A program made the position numbers and the translations under genes. A DNA stretch of 35,774 bases from Candidatus Methanoperedens sp. Its GTDB lineage: Archaea > Halobacteriota > Methanosarcinia > Methanosarcinales > Methanoperedenaceae. The stretch is taken from positions 1 through 35,774 of the forward strand of contig JAPMTR010000087.1 in NCBI GenBank assembly GCA_026552975.1, read 5' to 3'. Below the pieces are notes generated by a model. It was given only the letters and a program-made list of their open reading frames with translations, was not told the DNA's origin and did not search any database. Of this stretch, positions 1 through 7,868 are shown piece after piece (the stretch's first letter is position 1; each line of letters starts with the position of its first letter).

Positions 1-44
1 ATCCAGCCTGTTCTTCAATCCATTTTATGATAGAAGCGAGTGTG
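1..44 (-). pseudogene. HepT-like (DUF86) remnant at window edge
   Basis: On the minus strand, bases 1-23 read NGLKNRL, and the preceding codons read SLLS followed by an in-frame stop. This matches the HEPN core of the intact HepT at 4345-4776 (SLSESNGLRNRLV). The two DNA stretches agree at about 19 of 22 bases. The stop just before the motif suggests a broken copy, although most of the gene would lie left of the window. Too short to be certain; chance resemblance is possible. Confidence 0.3.
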
Positions 45-106
45 GAAGGAATTTATTAGTAGTTATTTATATAATCCAAGCGAATCATGACGGTATGGGA
101 AGGGTT

Positions 107-454
107 TCAGTAGACTTGGGCTACTATTTTATCGCCCTCAAGCCACAAGTCCACATTATCTTTCTTTCCCAGCGCACGGTCAATCTCCTCTGGTATCCCT
201 ATCACACGCCGGCCTCCGCTTACTGTGACCTTCCGTTTGAAAATAATTGCTGGTTTACGGAATTTATTTGCTGTTTCTATGGCTTTTTTGCTAGATTCTG
301 CATCCACATACTGTTCCCCGCATCCAGGGCAGCGTGTACCGGTAAGTCCTGTAATGATAATTTCACGACCCTGAACGGTTGAAGTGATAACAATGTCCTT
401 AGCTTCTTCGGTTTGTCCTGCGCACATTACACACTTGATTTCATTTTTGGTCAT
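107..454 (-). CDS. YgiT/MqsA-type zinc-finger antitoxin with AbrB-like C-terminus
   Basis: 115 residues. The N-terminal half has two CxxC pairs (CVMC near residue 8 and CPGC near 43), as in the YgiT-type zinc-finger domain of MqsA-like antitoxins. The C-terminal part (VTVSGGRRVIGIPEEI, then a short acidic strand) looks like an AbrB/SpoVT swapped-hairpin DNA-binding domain. Antitoxins of this kind neutralise a partner toxin and repress their own operon. The gene starts 6 bp after the short DUF4258-like gene at 461-628, which is the usual toxin-first order for this family. The antitoxin looks complete while its partner looks shortened. Confidence 0.7.
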   Translation of the reverse strand: MTKNEIKCVMCAGQTEEAKDIVITSTVQGREIIITGLTGTRCPGCGEQYVDAESSKKAIETANKFRKPAIIFKRKVTVSGGRRVIGIPEEIDRALGKKDNVDLWLEGDKIVAQVY

Positions 455-460
455 ATTTCC

Positions 461-628
461 TTACTCCTGTTCACGAATTACTGTTATTATTAATAGATTT
501 TCTTTGATAATGAATGTGATACGTATGCTCCTTTCAATCATTCTTTCAAGAGCATGATCAACAATATTTAATTTATTTTGATGGTATAGTTCTAATGCTT
601 TTTCTCGCTTATCTTCAAACTCTCCCAT
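461..628 (-). pseudogene. DUF4258-like toxin, internally shortened
   Basis: An open frame of 55 codons from ATG at 628 to TAA at 461. It contains the DUF4258 signature HALERMIERSI, then jumps directly to a C-terminal-like strand (ITFIIKENLLIITVIRE). Typical DUF4258 proteins are about 80-100 residues, with a β-sheet segment between these two parts. The frame is open, so it could be a short functional variant, but an in-frame deletion that inactivated the toxin is more likely. It lies directly upstream of the YgiT-type antitoxin. Confidence 0.55.
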
Positions 629-650
629 AATATATATCTCTTATAACTCA

Positions 651-662
651 CTTTATATTTAA
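651..662 (+). promoter_or_regulatory. Putative TATA box for the aminotransferase
   Basis: The sequence ctttatatttaa fits an archaeal TATA box. Transcription would start about 25 nt downstream, near 680. That is after the TTG at 671 and favours a translation start at 707 or 728. Confidence 0.4.
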
Positions 663-727
663 AATTTGAGTTGTTCAAAAAGTCAATCTTAAACGAGGCG
701 ATTAAATTGTTCATAAACAATAAATTA

Positions 728-1864
728 TTGGACAGGAAAATAAAACCGTTTCATGTAATGGAAGTCCTTGAAAGAGCACAGGAACTTGAGCGAAGTGGGA
801 GAAATATCATCCATCTTGAGATCGGAGAGCCAGATTTCCCGACAGCGCCCCATATACGCACAGCAGCAACAAGCGCGCTATGGTCAGGTGAAACAAAATA
901 CACTCACAGCCTTGGACTTCCCGGGCTAAGGGAAGCTATAGCAGAGAATTATAATTCCAGGTTCAAACTTGATATTAAGCCGGGGCAAATAATAGTAACA
1001 TCGGGAACAAGTCCTGCGCTGCTTCTTGTTATTATAGCTTTGCTGGAACAGGGTGATGAGGTCATTATGTCAAATCCTTATTATGCCTGTTATCCCAATT
1101 TCGTGGAGTACTTTGGCGGGAAACCTGTTTTCATACATACTCATGAAGCCGCCGGGTTCAATCTTGAACCTTATAAAGTGGCAGGAGCCATCACCTCAAA
1201 AACAAAAGCCATATTGATCAATTCCCCCTGCAATCCCACAGGACATGTGATGCCTCCTCAAAGTATCCGGGGAATAGCTGAATCAGCCGGGGAAATTCCC
1301 ATTATCTCAGATGAAATATACCAGGGATTGGTATATAAAGGAAAAGACCATTCGATCCTTGAATTCACGGAAAATGCGTTTGTCCTGAATGGTTTCTCCA
1401 AGTTATATGCAATGACCGGATGGAGGCTGGGGTATCTCATAGCGCCAGAAGAATATATTCGACCCCTCCAGACGCTTTCGCAGAATTTTTTCATCTGCGC
1501 CAACAGCTTTGTCCAGCATGCTGGAATTGCGGCGTTAAGAGGACCGCAGGAACATGTAAAGGAAATGATAACTACATATGACAAACGCAGGAAATTTATC
1601 ATAAAGAGGCTAAAAGAGATCGGTTTCGGGATAAATTATGAGCCTGACGGGGCATATTATGTTCTTGCAAATGTAAAAGAGTTTAGCAGTGATTCATTGG
1701 AGTTAAGCGGCAGGCTCCTTGAAGAAGCAGGAGTGGCAGTAACGCCCGGGATCGATTTTGGTGTGGGGGCTAAAGGGTATTTGAGGTTTTCGTATGCCAA
1801 TAGTATTGAGAATATCGGGGAAGGAATGGACAGGATAGAAAGATATCTCAACTTACGAAAATAG
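728..1864 (+). CDS. PLP-dependent aminotransferase, class I/II
   Basis: A fold-type I aminotransferase of the AspC/AAT family. Visible motifs are LEIGEPDFPT near the N-terminus, INSPCNPTG, SDEIYQGLVY, and the PLP-lysine motif NGFSKLYAMTGWRLGY. The frame is open from TTG at 671. I chose TTG 728 because relatives usually begin only a few residues before the PFHVMEVLERAQELE segment and because a TATA box at 651-662 puts the transcript start near 680. TTG 707 and ATG 758 are alternatives. The substrate cannot be told from sequence; aspartate, or alanine/aromatic amino acids, are typical. The last 12 codons are echoed in degraded form at 2261-2295. Confidence 0.85.
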   Translation: MDRKIKPFHVMEVLERAQELERSGRNIIHLEIGEPDFPTAPHIRTAATSALWSGETKYTHSLGLPGLREAIAENYNSRFKLDIKPGQIIVTSGTSPALLLVIIALLEQGDEVIMSNPYYACYPNFVEYFGGKPVFIHTHEAAGFNLEPYKVAGAITSKTKAILINSPCNPTGHVMPPQSIRGIAESAGEIPIISDEIYQGLVYKGKDHSILEFTENAFVLNGFSKLYAMTGWRLGYLIAPEEYIRPLQTLSQNFFICANSFVQHAGIAALRGPQEHVKEMITTYDKRRKFIIKRLKEIGFGINYEPDGAYYVLANVKEFSSDSLELSGRLLEEAGVAVTPGIDFGVGAKGYLRFSYANSIENIGEGMDRIERYLNLRK

Positions 1865-1921
1865 GTTTAATAAAATTAGAAACAATGGTTAAATATAGAA
1901 TAAGGTACTAAAGAATATTTA

Positions 1922-2110
1922 ATGAGTAGTGTGATTGAAGCTTCTTCGGAACATAAAGCACAGTGGATAACTATTTCCAGTGATGAGTATGAATCTATGA
2001 AATCTACCCTTGAAGTTCTTTCGGATACTGATCTTATTGAACAGATCAAAGAGAGTAAAGAAGATTATAATTCCGGAAAATTCAAGAAGCTTCGCGATAT
2101 AATGAAATAA
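1922..2110 (+). CDS. Small antitoxin-like protein (RelB/Phd type)
   Basis: 62 residues. The N-terminus (QWITISSDEYESMKSTLEVLSD) resembles the DNA-binding start of Phd/RelB-like antitoxins. The tail (EQIKESKEDYNSGKFKKL) is a charged helix typical of the toxin-wrapping segment. No intact toxin follows on the same strand. A RelE C-terminal fragment lies immediately downstream in the opposite, convergent orientation, so the pair may have been rearranged. The family call rests on pattern only. Confidence 0.55.
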   Translation: MSSVIEASSEHKAQWITISSDEYESMKSTLEVLSDTDLIEQIKESKEDYNSGKFKKLRDIMK

Positions 2111-2115
2111 CAATT

Positions 2116-2259
2116 CTAAGTCTGAATCATTTCATCTTTATGTTTGAATCCAACAATAATGATTCTTTTTTCGTTTTCATCAATCTCGAAAAGGATACGC
2201 CATCTTTTCTCGAAATAAATTTCCCATATACCAGCAAGAGGTACGCGTAGAAAATCAGA
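2116..2259 (-). pseudogene. RelE/ParE toxin C-terminal remnant
   Basis: On the minus strand this reads DFLRVPLAGIWEIYFEKR, then WRILFEIDENEKRIIIVGFK, KHKDEMIQT and a TAG stop. This is the C-terminal β-sheet of RelE-family mRNA interferases (consensus around YRILYEID, then an I-I-I-x-G-x-KHRDE strand). There is no N-terminal half: the reading frame runs into the aminotransferase-like tail at 2261-2295. It is therefore a fragment, not an expressed toxin. Confidence 0.65.
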
Positions 2260-2260
2260 G

Positions 2261-2300
2261 AAGGAATGGGCAGAATAGAGAGATATCTTAACTCATAATA
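2261..2300 (+). repeat. Second copy of the aminotransferase gene 3' end
   Basis: Bases 2261-2295 match 1821-1855 at about 30 of 35 positions. They still encode EGMGRIERYLN against EGMDRIERYLN in the aminotransferase, followed by a stop. Differences are mainly at third positions, so this looks like a fragment of a related gene or an old duplication. The 400 bp between the copies holds the antitoxin and the RelE remnant. Confidence 0.6.
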
Positions 2301-2302
2301 TA

Positions 2303-2524
2303 TTAACCTTTAAATACGTACTTTTCAAGAATTCGCGTGAAAATATCTGCAATGTGGGCTGATATGAATTTCAAAAAGTCATACCAGCTTTCAAGAGTAA
2401 CCATCACTGAACTCAGGTAATCCTTCATGATGGGAAGAGCTGCTTCAAGCCAGAGAGGACTCGATAGAATCAGAACCATAATGAAAAACATTATAAAAAT
2501 CAGGATTATTTGTTTTGAGTTCAT
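2303..2524 (-). CDS. Small single-pass membrane protein of the pilin operon
   Basis: 73 residues with an N-terminal hydrophobic segment at about residues 4-30 (IILIFIMFFIMVLILSSPLW), then an amphipathic helical tail rich in aromatic residues. It starts 6 bp after the pilin gene at 2531-3007. The GAGGT ribosome binding site overlaps that gene's end, so the two are cotranscribed. The role is unknown; an accessory or minor pilus component is the contextual guess. Confidence 0.55.
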   Translation of the reverse strand: MNSKQIILIFIMFFIMVLILSSPLWLEAALPIMKDYLSSVMVTLESWYDFLKFISAHIADIFTRILEKYVFKG

Positions 2525-2530
2525 ACATCA

Positions 2531-3007
2531 TTACCTCGCCAGAATAACCGTATCAAGTACCAGAGCCTTGTATGGAAATACGACAATCATAACTTCATAT
2601 TTTTCACCGGATTTCAGTTCTTCCGGTGGAACATCAGTAGTATAAACTGCATTTTTTGTCACTATATAATTTCCAGTACCGCTTGTCAGGTTAGTTGTTA
2701 TTATCTGGTCACCGACATTGAAATCCGTACTCGAATCCCTGTAAATCGGCGCATTACCCACAGGAACAATAGACAACTTCCATTGCCCGCTAACAAGCCT
2801 GTCTCCCCCTGAATGCAATATCCTGAAATCAATTCCGATAGTATCAGTAACAGCTTCTACTTTGATAGCACAAGTCGGTCGTTCGGTTGGTCTGTCTGCA
2901 GTGAAACCAAATACAATTGCTGCAATAACAGTCGCTAAAATTACAGTAATGGCTACCATTAAAATTACCCCTATCACAGGTGATACCGCAGCGTCATTTT
3001 GTTTCAT
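2531..3007 (-). CDS. Archaeal type IV pilin (Pilin_N/DUF1628)
   Basis: 158 residues. The N-terminus [20 protein letters not shown] is the archaeal pilin signature: a short basic/polar leader, then a hydrophobic α-helix (through about residue 35) that forms the filament core after cleavage by a prepilin peptidase. The rest is a β-rich exposed domain with no cysteine pair beyond TCAI. It is the second pilin of the operon. A perfect hairpin followed by a T-rich run separates it from the first pilin, which could reduce its expression. Confidence 0.85.
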   Translation of the reverse strand: MKQNDAAVSPVIGVILMVAITVILATVIAAIVFGFTADRPTERPTCAIKVEAVTDTIGIDFRILHSGGDRLVSGQWKLSIVPVGNAPIYRDSSTDFNVGDQIITTNLTSGTGNYIVTKNAVYTTDVPPEELKSGEKYEVMIVVFPYKALVLDTVILAR

Positions 3008-3021
3008 TGTTTCCCCATAAA

Positions 3022-3048
3022 AAAAGAAAATCCCCCTTTAAAGGGGGA
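3022..3048 (-). terminator. Intergenic hairpin plus T-tract between two pilins
   Basis: Bases 3031-3048 are a perfect 18-bp palindrome (five C, then TTTAAA, then five G). On the minus strand it is followed by TTTTCTTTTTTT. This looks like a terminator or attenuator placed between the first and second pilin genes. Confidence 0.6.
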
Positions 3049-3057
3049 AATGTGGGT

Positions 3058-3772
<715 letters not shown>

Positions 3773-3970
3773 TATATTCTCCTTCAAAGAGAAGGCACAG
3801 TTTTGGATATGATATGCCTTTCTTATAACTATGATTATGATAATAATGTATTTAAAGGTTACTGAAGATTAAATTAGAATGACATAACTTTGCGGATTAA
3901 AAAGAAATTTTTATGAAATTACTTCATAAATTTAAACAAACACGCCCAGAAATTCTATATCCATTGAAAA

Positions 3971-4366
3971 TTAACTCAAAATGTGCGCCATCTCTGCGGC
4001 TGTTACCTTCTGTCTCATTGCCTGATCGTCCCAGAGCTTCCTGAAATTATAAAAATACTCATATAAGTCATAAACATTTTTTGAGTAAATGATCCTGTTA
4101 TTTTCTATGATATTGATCTGGATATAAAGCGGCATTTCTTCAAAAAACCTGACATCGTATTTCTTAGAAAATACATCCAGTTTCCTGTATATTTCATTCA
4201 ACAAACCATTTTTGTCTTTACAGGTAGGTGAAACTATACAAATATCAATATCGCTTCTCAATGTATCTTCACCTTTTGCCACGGAGCCATAAAGCAGAAT
4301 TGCAAGAATATCATTTTGGGGGAACAGGAAAGAAAAGTCTTTCTTTATAGATTCGATCTCAACCAT
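3971..4366 (-). CDS. mntA: MntA-type nucleotidyltransferase antitoxin
   Basis: 131 residues of the minimal nucleotidyltransferase (MNT) fold. The catalytic signature is complete: LLYGSVAKGEDTLRSDIDIC has GS at 27-28 and DxD at 39/41, the GSx10DxD motif. In HepT-MntA systems the enzyme AMPylates a tyrosine of the HEPN toxin and silences it. The gene overlaps the hepT gene by 22 bp on the same strand, as expected for the pair. Confidence 0.85.
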   Translation of the reverse strand: MVEIESIKKDFSFLFPQNDILAILLYGSVAKGEDTLRSDIDICIVSPTCKDKNGLLNEIYRKLDVFSKKYDVRFFEEMPLYIQINIIENNRIIYSKNVYDLYEYFYNFRKLWDDQAMRQKVTAAEMAHILS

Positions 4367-4776
4367 TTCCCTATCACCTCTGAGAAATCTGAAAACGCCG
4401 TGAGATGTTCCATGATAGATTCAAAAGCCAAAGAATTATCCAATCCATTATATCGATGTACCAGTCTGTTCCTTAATCCATTAGATTCAGATAAACTGTT
4501 TTTTAAATTAACAGTTATGATACTTTTCTCAAACAGAAGATCGATATTAGTATAATCATCCTTTGGAATTATTTTAAGATCTTTACATGCCATTGCGGCA
4601 ACATCAAAATATTCTTCGACAAGTTCCTGGAATGCCTTATAAACCGCAAGTCGAGTCTTTTTATCTTCGATAAAATCAGATGGATCATAACCTGAAACCC
4701 ATTCTTCGATATCTTGTTTCCTTTCGGAAATGATATTTAATTTATCCTTATACCTGCTAATTCGATCAAGATCCAT
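4345..4776 (-). CDS. hepT: HepT-type HEPN RNase toxin
   Basis: 143 residues of the DUF86/HepT HEPN family. The active-site motif Rx4HxY is intact: R102, H107 and Y109 within GLRNRLVHRYNG. The arginine and histidine form the RNase site, and the tyrosine is the residue AMPylated by MntA partners. The gene precedes and overlaps mntA, the usual order. This is the one toxin-antitoxin pair in the left part of the window that looks fully intact. Confidence 0.85.
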   Translation of the reverse strand: MDLDRISRYKDKLNIISERKQDIEEWVSGYDPSDFIEDKKTRLAVYKAFQELVEEYFDVAAMACKDLKIIPKDDYTNIDLLFEKSIITVNLKNSLSESNGLRNRLVHRYNGLDNSLAFESIMEHLTAFSDFSEVIGKWLRSNL

Positions 4777-4840
4777 AGTATTTCCAGTTTTATTGATTAT
4801 TATGAACTATAAACTATATTATGATAACCTCTGAGATTTA

Positions 4841-6994
4841 CTATTTCATCGAAACAATATTCTTTTCGATTAACCCATTCAGGAAACCCTCACATTTTGA
4901 CCTTGCTTCATTATATGGAATATGATATTTTTCTTTAATGAGATCGATTATTGCTGATATCTTTGTAGTTCCATTGCTATTACCAATAATATCCTTTGCA
5001 AGTTCAGAAATAGTAAAAATCCGATTATTATCGATATCAAATATCACATTCACTTTTTCCTGCCTGGTATTTCCTGATATCTTGCCTGAAAGACCGCAAT
5101 GGATCATCTGCGCCAGGTTAAAATTGAATGTCCCGATAAACACCCCTTCATTCAGGATAGGATGAAGATTCCCCTTTTTCGCCGATCCTGGAACGTTCTT
5201 TTTCCTGTTTTGAATATTCCGGATCAGGATAGAAAGGTCTGCCACCTCATTACCTGATCCTTTGTAATGAGCAATATACAGGAAAAGATGCTCCCTGTCA
5301 AGATTACTCCAGATAGGCAGATCCAGATACTTGCGCGCAAGTTTATCATAGAACTCCTGCAGGACTGCACCCGTTTCTTTTTTCGATAAACCTTCTGAAA
5401 CTTCACAATCATACCATAAAGATAGATCGATCTCATTATCTTTGGAAATTTTTGAAATATGGAAAGAAGATGGGTCTTCAAATACTTTTGAATGACGTGT
5501 TAGCTGGAAACTCCCGAATGACATGGAACGGATACTGTCATTATTGGCAAGGATAAAGTCCATGGTTTCACGCGCTTCTTTATGGGTCTCGGTAGGAAAA
5601 CCAAAGATCAGGAAAAGATGCGCCCAGATCCCTGCGTCTTTACAATGCTTGCATATTTTTATCACATTTTCTTTCTGGATACCTTTATCCATACACTTAA
5701 GAACCCTTTCATTTGCTGATTCAAGTCCGAAATAAAGCATTTTGCATCCTGCAAGTGATAATTTTTTCCCGATCTGGGGTGAAAATGCAGGTTCAAATCT
5801 TGAGTCGGCAAGCCAGGAAATATTCAATTTGCTTTCAATTAATTTATCAGATAAAGTCCCCATCATTTTAGGAGCCAGACCTTCATCCTGGAATGTGAAA
5901 AAACTAGTATTATATTTGTCTTTCAGGGTCTTGATATCATTAAAAAGAAGATCAACTTCCCTTGGCCTGTATTTTCCGGAATAGCCATAACCATGATCGC
6001 AAAAAGTGCAACGGTTCCAGTAGCAGCCGCGCGATGAAAGTATCGGGATAACAAGTTCAGGGGACAGGTACTTATCAAGAGGAAGACCGTCAAAGCATGG
6101 TGTTGGCAGGGAATTTACATCTTCTCCTGCCGAACTGAGTCTGTTGATCCTTATTTCCTGGCCGTCTTTATATATAAGATTTTCAATGTCCTGAATATCA
6201 AACTTTTTTTCCAGATGCCTTATAAGATTCAATAATGCGGTTTCTCCTTCATGGACTATCACACTGTCAAATATTGAGAAAAGTTCTTTGTTCTTACTTA
6301 TTTCATTTATTAGCCGGGTGAAGACACTGCCGCCAATATTGATATGGATCTTCGGATCGGCTTTTTTGATAATAGATGCAAGAGTCAATCCAGGTATCAA
6401 CTGGCTTATATTGATTATTGAAATGCCAACCAATCCCGGCGTTCCTTTGAGTATTTCAGGAAGCGTGAAATTCTCGAAATATTCAATAAACAGGTTTTCT
6501 TTCCTGTCATTAATAGCCTCAAGGATCTCCTTGCTTGAACGGCTGGAATATCGCATATCATACGCATGAAAGGTCAGGTTAGAAGGATAATAGGCCGATG
6601 ATGCCAGTTTAAGGCCCAACTCAAGGATCTTAAATGCCTTGAATAGTTTTTCTATATCATAGAATTCATCTTTGTTTTTGATGATATTTTTAGCATCAGT
6701 CACATTTTCTATGACATAATCTCCAAAAAGCATTGAACCGCTCAAAACCACATATTGGTTTTGAAGCTGGGGAGATAATTCATTCAGGTTTTCAAACTTC
6801 CCAAAATCCTTTTTCACTTTATCATAGTGATCCTGGAGCCCCTTTTTGCTCAGGAGATGATCGAAAAAAGTAACATTGACATCAATTTGTTCTACATCAC
6901 AATTATTTTCTTTCAAGAACGCTGTCAGGGAAGGAAGACTGAGGTAGGGCTGCGTTGGGATCCATTGTGGTGGGAAAATTAATTTTGTAAGCAT
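4841..6994 (-). CDS. B12-binding radical SAM protein with PqqD-like C-terminus
   Basis: 717 residues. The region to about 265 has a cobalamin-binding-like architecture (VGISIINISQLIPGLTLASI, NIGGSVFTRL, VIVHEGETALL). A radical SAM domain follows, with cluster cysteines C324, C329 and C332 in SRGCYWNRCTFCDHG. The spacing is CX4CX2C rather than CX3CX2C, a variant I recall from some B12-dependent families. The last 70 residues (IFTISELAKDIIG, then a helix ending FLNGLIEKNIVSM) look like a PqqD/RRE peptide-recognition domain. This suggests modification of a peptide or protein substrate. It is a single gene, divergent from 7122. No precursor peptide is obvious nearby, so the substrate is unknown. 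Confidence 0.75.
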   Translation of the reverse strand: MLTKLIFPPQWIPTQPYLSLPSLTAFLKENNCDVEQIDVNVTFFDHLLSKKGLQDHYDKVKKDFGKFENLNELSPQLQNQYVVLSGSMLFGDYVIENVTDAKNIIKNKDEFYDIEKLFKAFKILELGLKLASSAYYPSNLTFHAYDMRYSSRSSKEILEAINDRKENLFIEYFENFTLPEILKGTPGLVGISIINISQLIPGLTLASIIKKADPKIHINIGGSVFTRLINEISKNKELFSIFDSVIVHEGETALLNLIRHLEKKFDIQDIENLIYKDGQEIRINRLSSAGEDVNSLPTPCFDGLPLDKYLSPELVIPILSSRGCYWNRCTFCDHGYGYSGKYRPREVDLLFNDIKTLKDKYNTSFFTFQDEGLAPKMMGTLSDKLIESKLNISWLADSRFEPAFSPQIGKKLSLAGCKMLYFGLESANERVLKCMDKGIQKENVIKICKHCKDAGIWAHLFLIFGFPTETHKEARETMDFILANNDSIRSMSFGSFQLTRHSKVFEDPSSFHISKISKDNEIDLSLWYDCEVSEGLSKKETGAVLQEFYDKLARKYLDLPIWSNLDREHLFLYIAHYKGSGNEVADLSILIRNIQNRKKNVPGSAKKGNLHPILNEGVFIGTFNFNLAQMIHCGLSGKISGNTRQEKVNVIFDIDNNRIFTISELAKDIIGNSNGTTKISAIIDLIKEKYHIPYNEARSKCEGFLNGLIEKNIVSMK

Positions 6995-7091
6995 GATTTT
7001 TCATGAATATGGATAAATAGGATAAAACAGTTTCGACATTTTCTTGTTTTCCCCGAAAAATTCGTAGTGTTCACCACAAACTTTATTTGAC

Positions 7092-7104
7092 TTGATAATG
7101 ATTT
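7092..7104 (+). promoter_or_regulatory. Promoter-associated 13-mer, copy 1
   Basis: ttgataatgattt lies 18-30 nt before ATG 7122. The identical 13-mer occurs at 14880-14892, 24-36 nt before ATG 14916. The position fits a TATA/BRE region of a near-leaderless archaeal promoter. It is AT-rich, so coincidence remains possible. Confidence 0.35.
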
Positions 7105-7121
7105 GAAGTTAAGTGATCCCC

Positions 7122-7430
7122 ATGACTGATAATGATAAAAAAAATATTGGCGATGAATTTGTTGAGGAAGATGAAACAAATCAAAGTGAAGAAAATAAAG
7201 CCTTGGATGGATTGTACGACCTTGTCCTTCCCCCTGGAGTTCCCCAGAAGATGATAATGGAAGTAGAAGAGAAATTCAATCTGGAACTCGTAACACGCAA
7301 ATGTGCAATTAAAACAGTAGATGTAGAATCAGATAATCTACTGGTATTGCGCGGTGAACTTGATGCTGTAAATAATGCACATGACTATATTTATAAACAA
7401 ATGAGTTCAAAATATAAATATAAAAGATAA
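7122..7430 (+). CDS. Conserved-looking small protein, function unknown
   Basis: 102 residues from ATG 7122; GTG 7113 is an alternative. An acidic, probably disordered N-terminus (residues 1-30) precedes a compact α/β part (LYDLVLPPGVPQKMIMEVEE, then LLVLRGELDAVNNAHDYIYK). The pattern could be a KH-like or ferredoxin-like fold, but I do not recognise the family. It is transcribed towards the mcr operon and divergently from the radical SAM gene. A promoter-like 13-mer at 7092-7104 is also found upstream of the gene at 14916. Confidence 0.6.
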   Translation: MTDNDKKNIGDEFVEEDETNQSEENKALDGLYDLVLPPGVPQKMIMEVEEKFNLELVTRKCAIKTVDVESDNLLVLRGELDAVNNAHDYIYKQMSSKYKYKR

Positions 7431-7472
7431 TTATTTTTAAAAAACTTTTTTTACAGATTCTTGATAAAGATA

Positions 7473-7491
7473 CAGGGGAAAAAAACCCCTG
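7473..7491. terminator. Hairpin between convergent genes
   Basis: CAGGGG, seven A and CCCCTG form a perfect 6-bp stem between the convergent ends at 7430 and 7504. It could terminate transcription from both sides. Confidence 0.5.
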
Positions 7492-7503
7492 ATATCTATA
7501 ATC

Positions 7504-7761
7504 TTAAAACAATCTCTGTTTATTGAGAGGTCTTGTTGCGCCAGTTCCACCACATGTTGTGCATGGGATCCCTGCCATCATATATCCTCTGCCCTTACAG
7601 AACTGGCATTTTCTATTCTTATCAACGACTTCGACGTTACCTTTTCCGCCGCAAACTTCACATGGTTTGTTCAGGTATTTTCCTGTACTGTCACAGAACC
7701 TGCATGTTACCATTCCCGGCTCTTTGGGTAATTTCTTAACTTCTCCTGTTGCTTCTGACAT
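7504..7761 (-). CDS. DnaJ-type zinc-finger protein behind mcr operon
   Basis: 85 residues carrying four CxxCxGxG-type motifs: CRFCDSTG, CEVCGGKG, CQFCKGRG and CTTCGGTG. This is the cysteine-rich zinc domain of DnaJ without the J-domain, and it should bind two zinc ions. Stand-alone proteins of this type may act as holdases or thiol-handling factors; the role here is unknown. It lies downstream of mcrA but is separated from it by a strong terminator and has its own TATA box (7795-7804), so it is probably regulated separately from mcr. ATG 7761 has GGTGA about 12 nt upstream. Confidence 0.8.
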   Translation of the reverse strand: MSEATGEVKKLPKEPGMVTCRFCDSTGKYLNKPCEVCGGKGNVEVVDKNRKCQFCKGRGYMMAGIPCTTCGGTGATRPLNKQRLF

Positions 7762-7794
7762 TTTAAATCACATCACCATAAATTTCAAACTAGG

Positions 7795-7804
7795 TTATAA
7801 ATAT
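7795..7804 (-). promoter_or_regulatory. TATA box of the zinc-finger gene
   Basis: On the minus strand this reads ATATTTATAA with purine-rich AAAAGGAA just upstream as a possible BRE. It lies about 38 nt before ATG 7761 and predicts a leader of roughly 10-15 nt. Confidence 0.5.
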
Positions 7805-7823
7805 TTCCTTTTAATTCTGTTTC

Positions 7824-7859
7824 CCAAAAAAATAGAGAAAGTAGGCATTTAGCCTACTT
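7824..7859 (-). terminator. Terminator of the mcr operon
   Basis: Perfect 8-bp stem AAGTAGGC/GCCTACTT (7839-7846 with 7852-7859) with a 5-nt loop. On the minus strand it is followed by TTTCTCTATTTTTTT. It lies about 10 bp after the mcrA stop codon. This is the clearest terminator in the window. Confidence 0.75.
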
Positions 7860-7868
7860 AACAATTGT

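Noticed and set aside
95-382. 95-codon frame on the plus strand
   Set aside because: It lies opposite the zinc-finger antitoxin at 107-454, which has real CxxC motifs and a paired gene.
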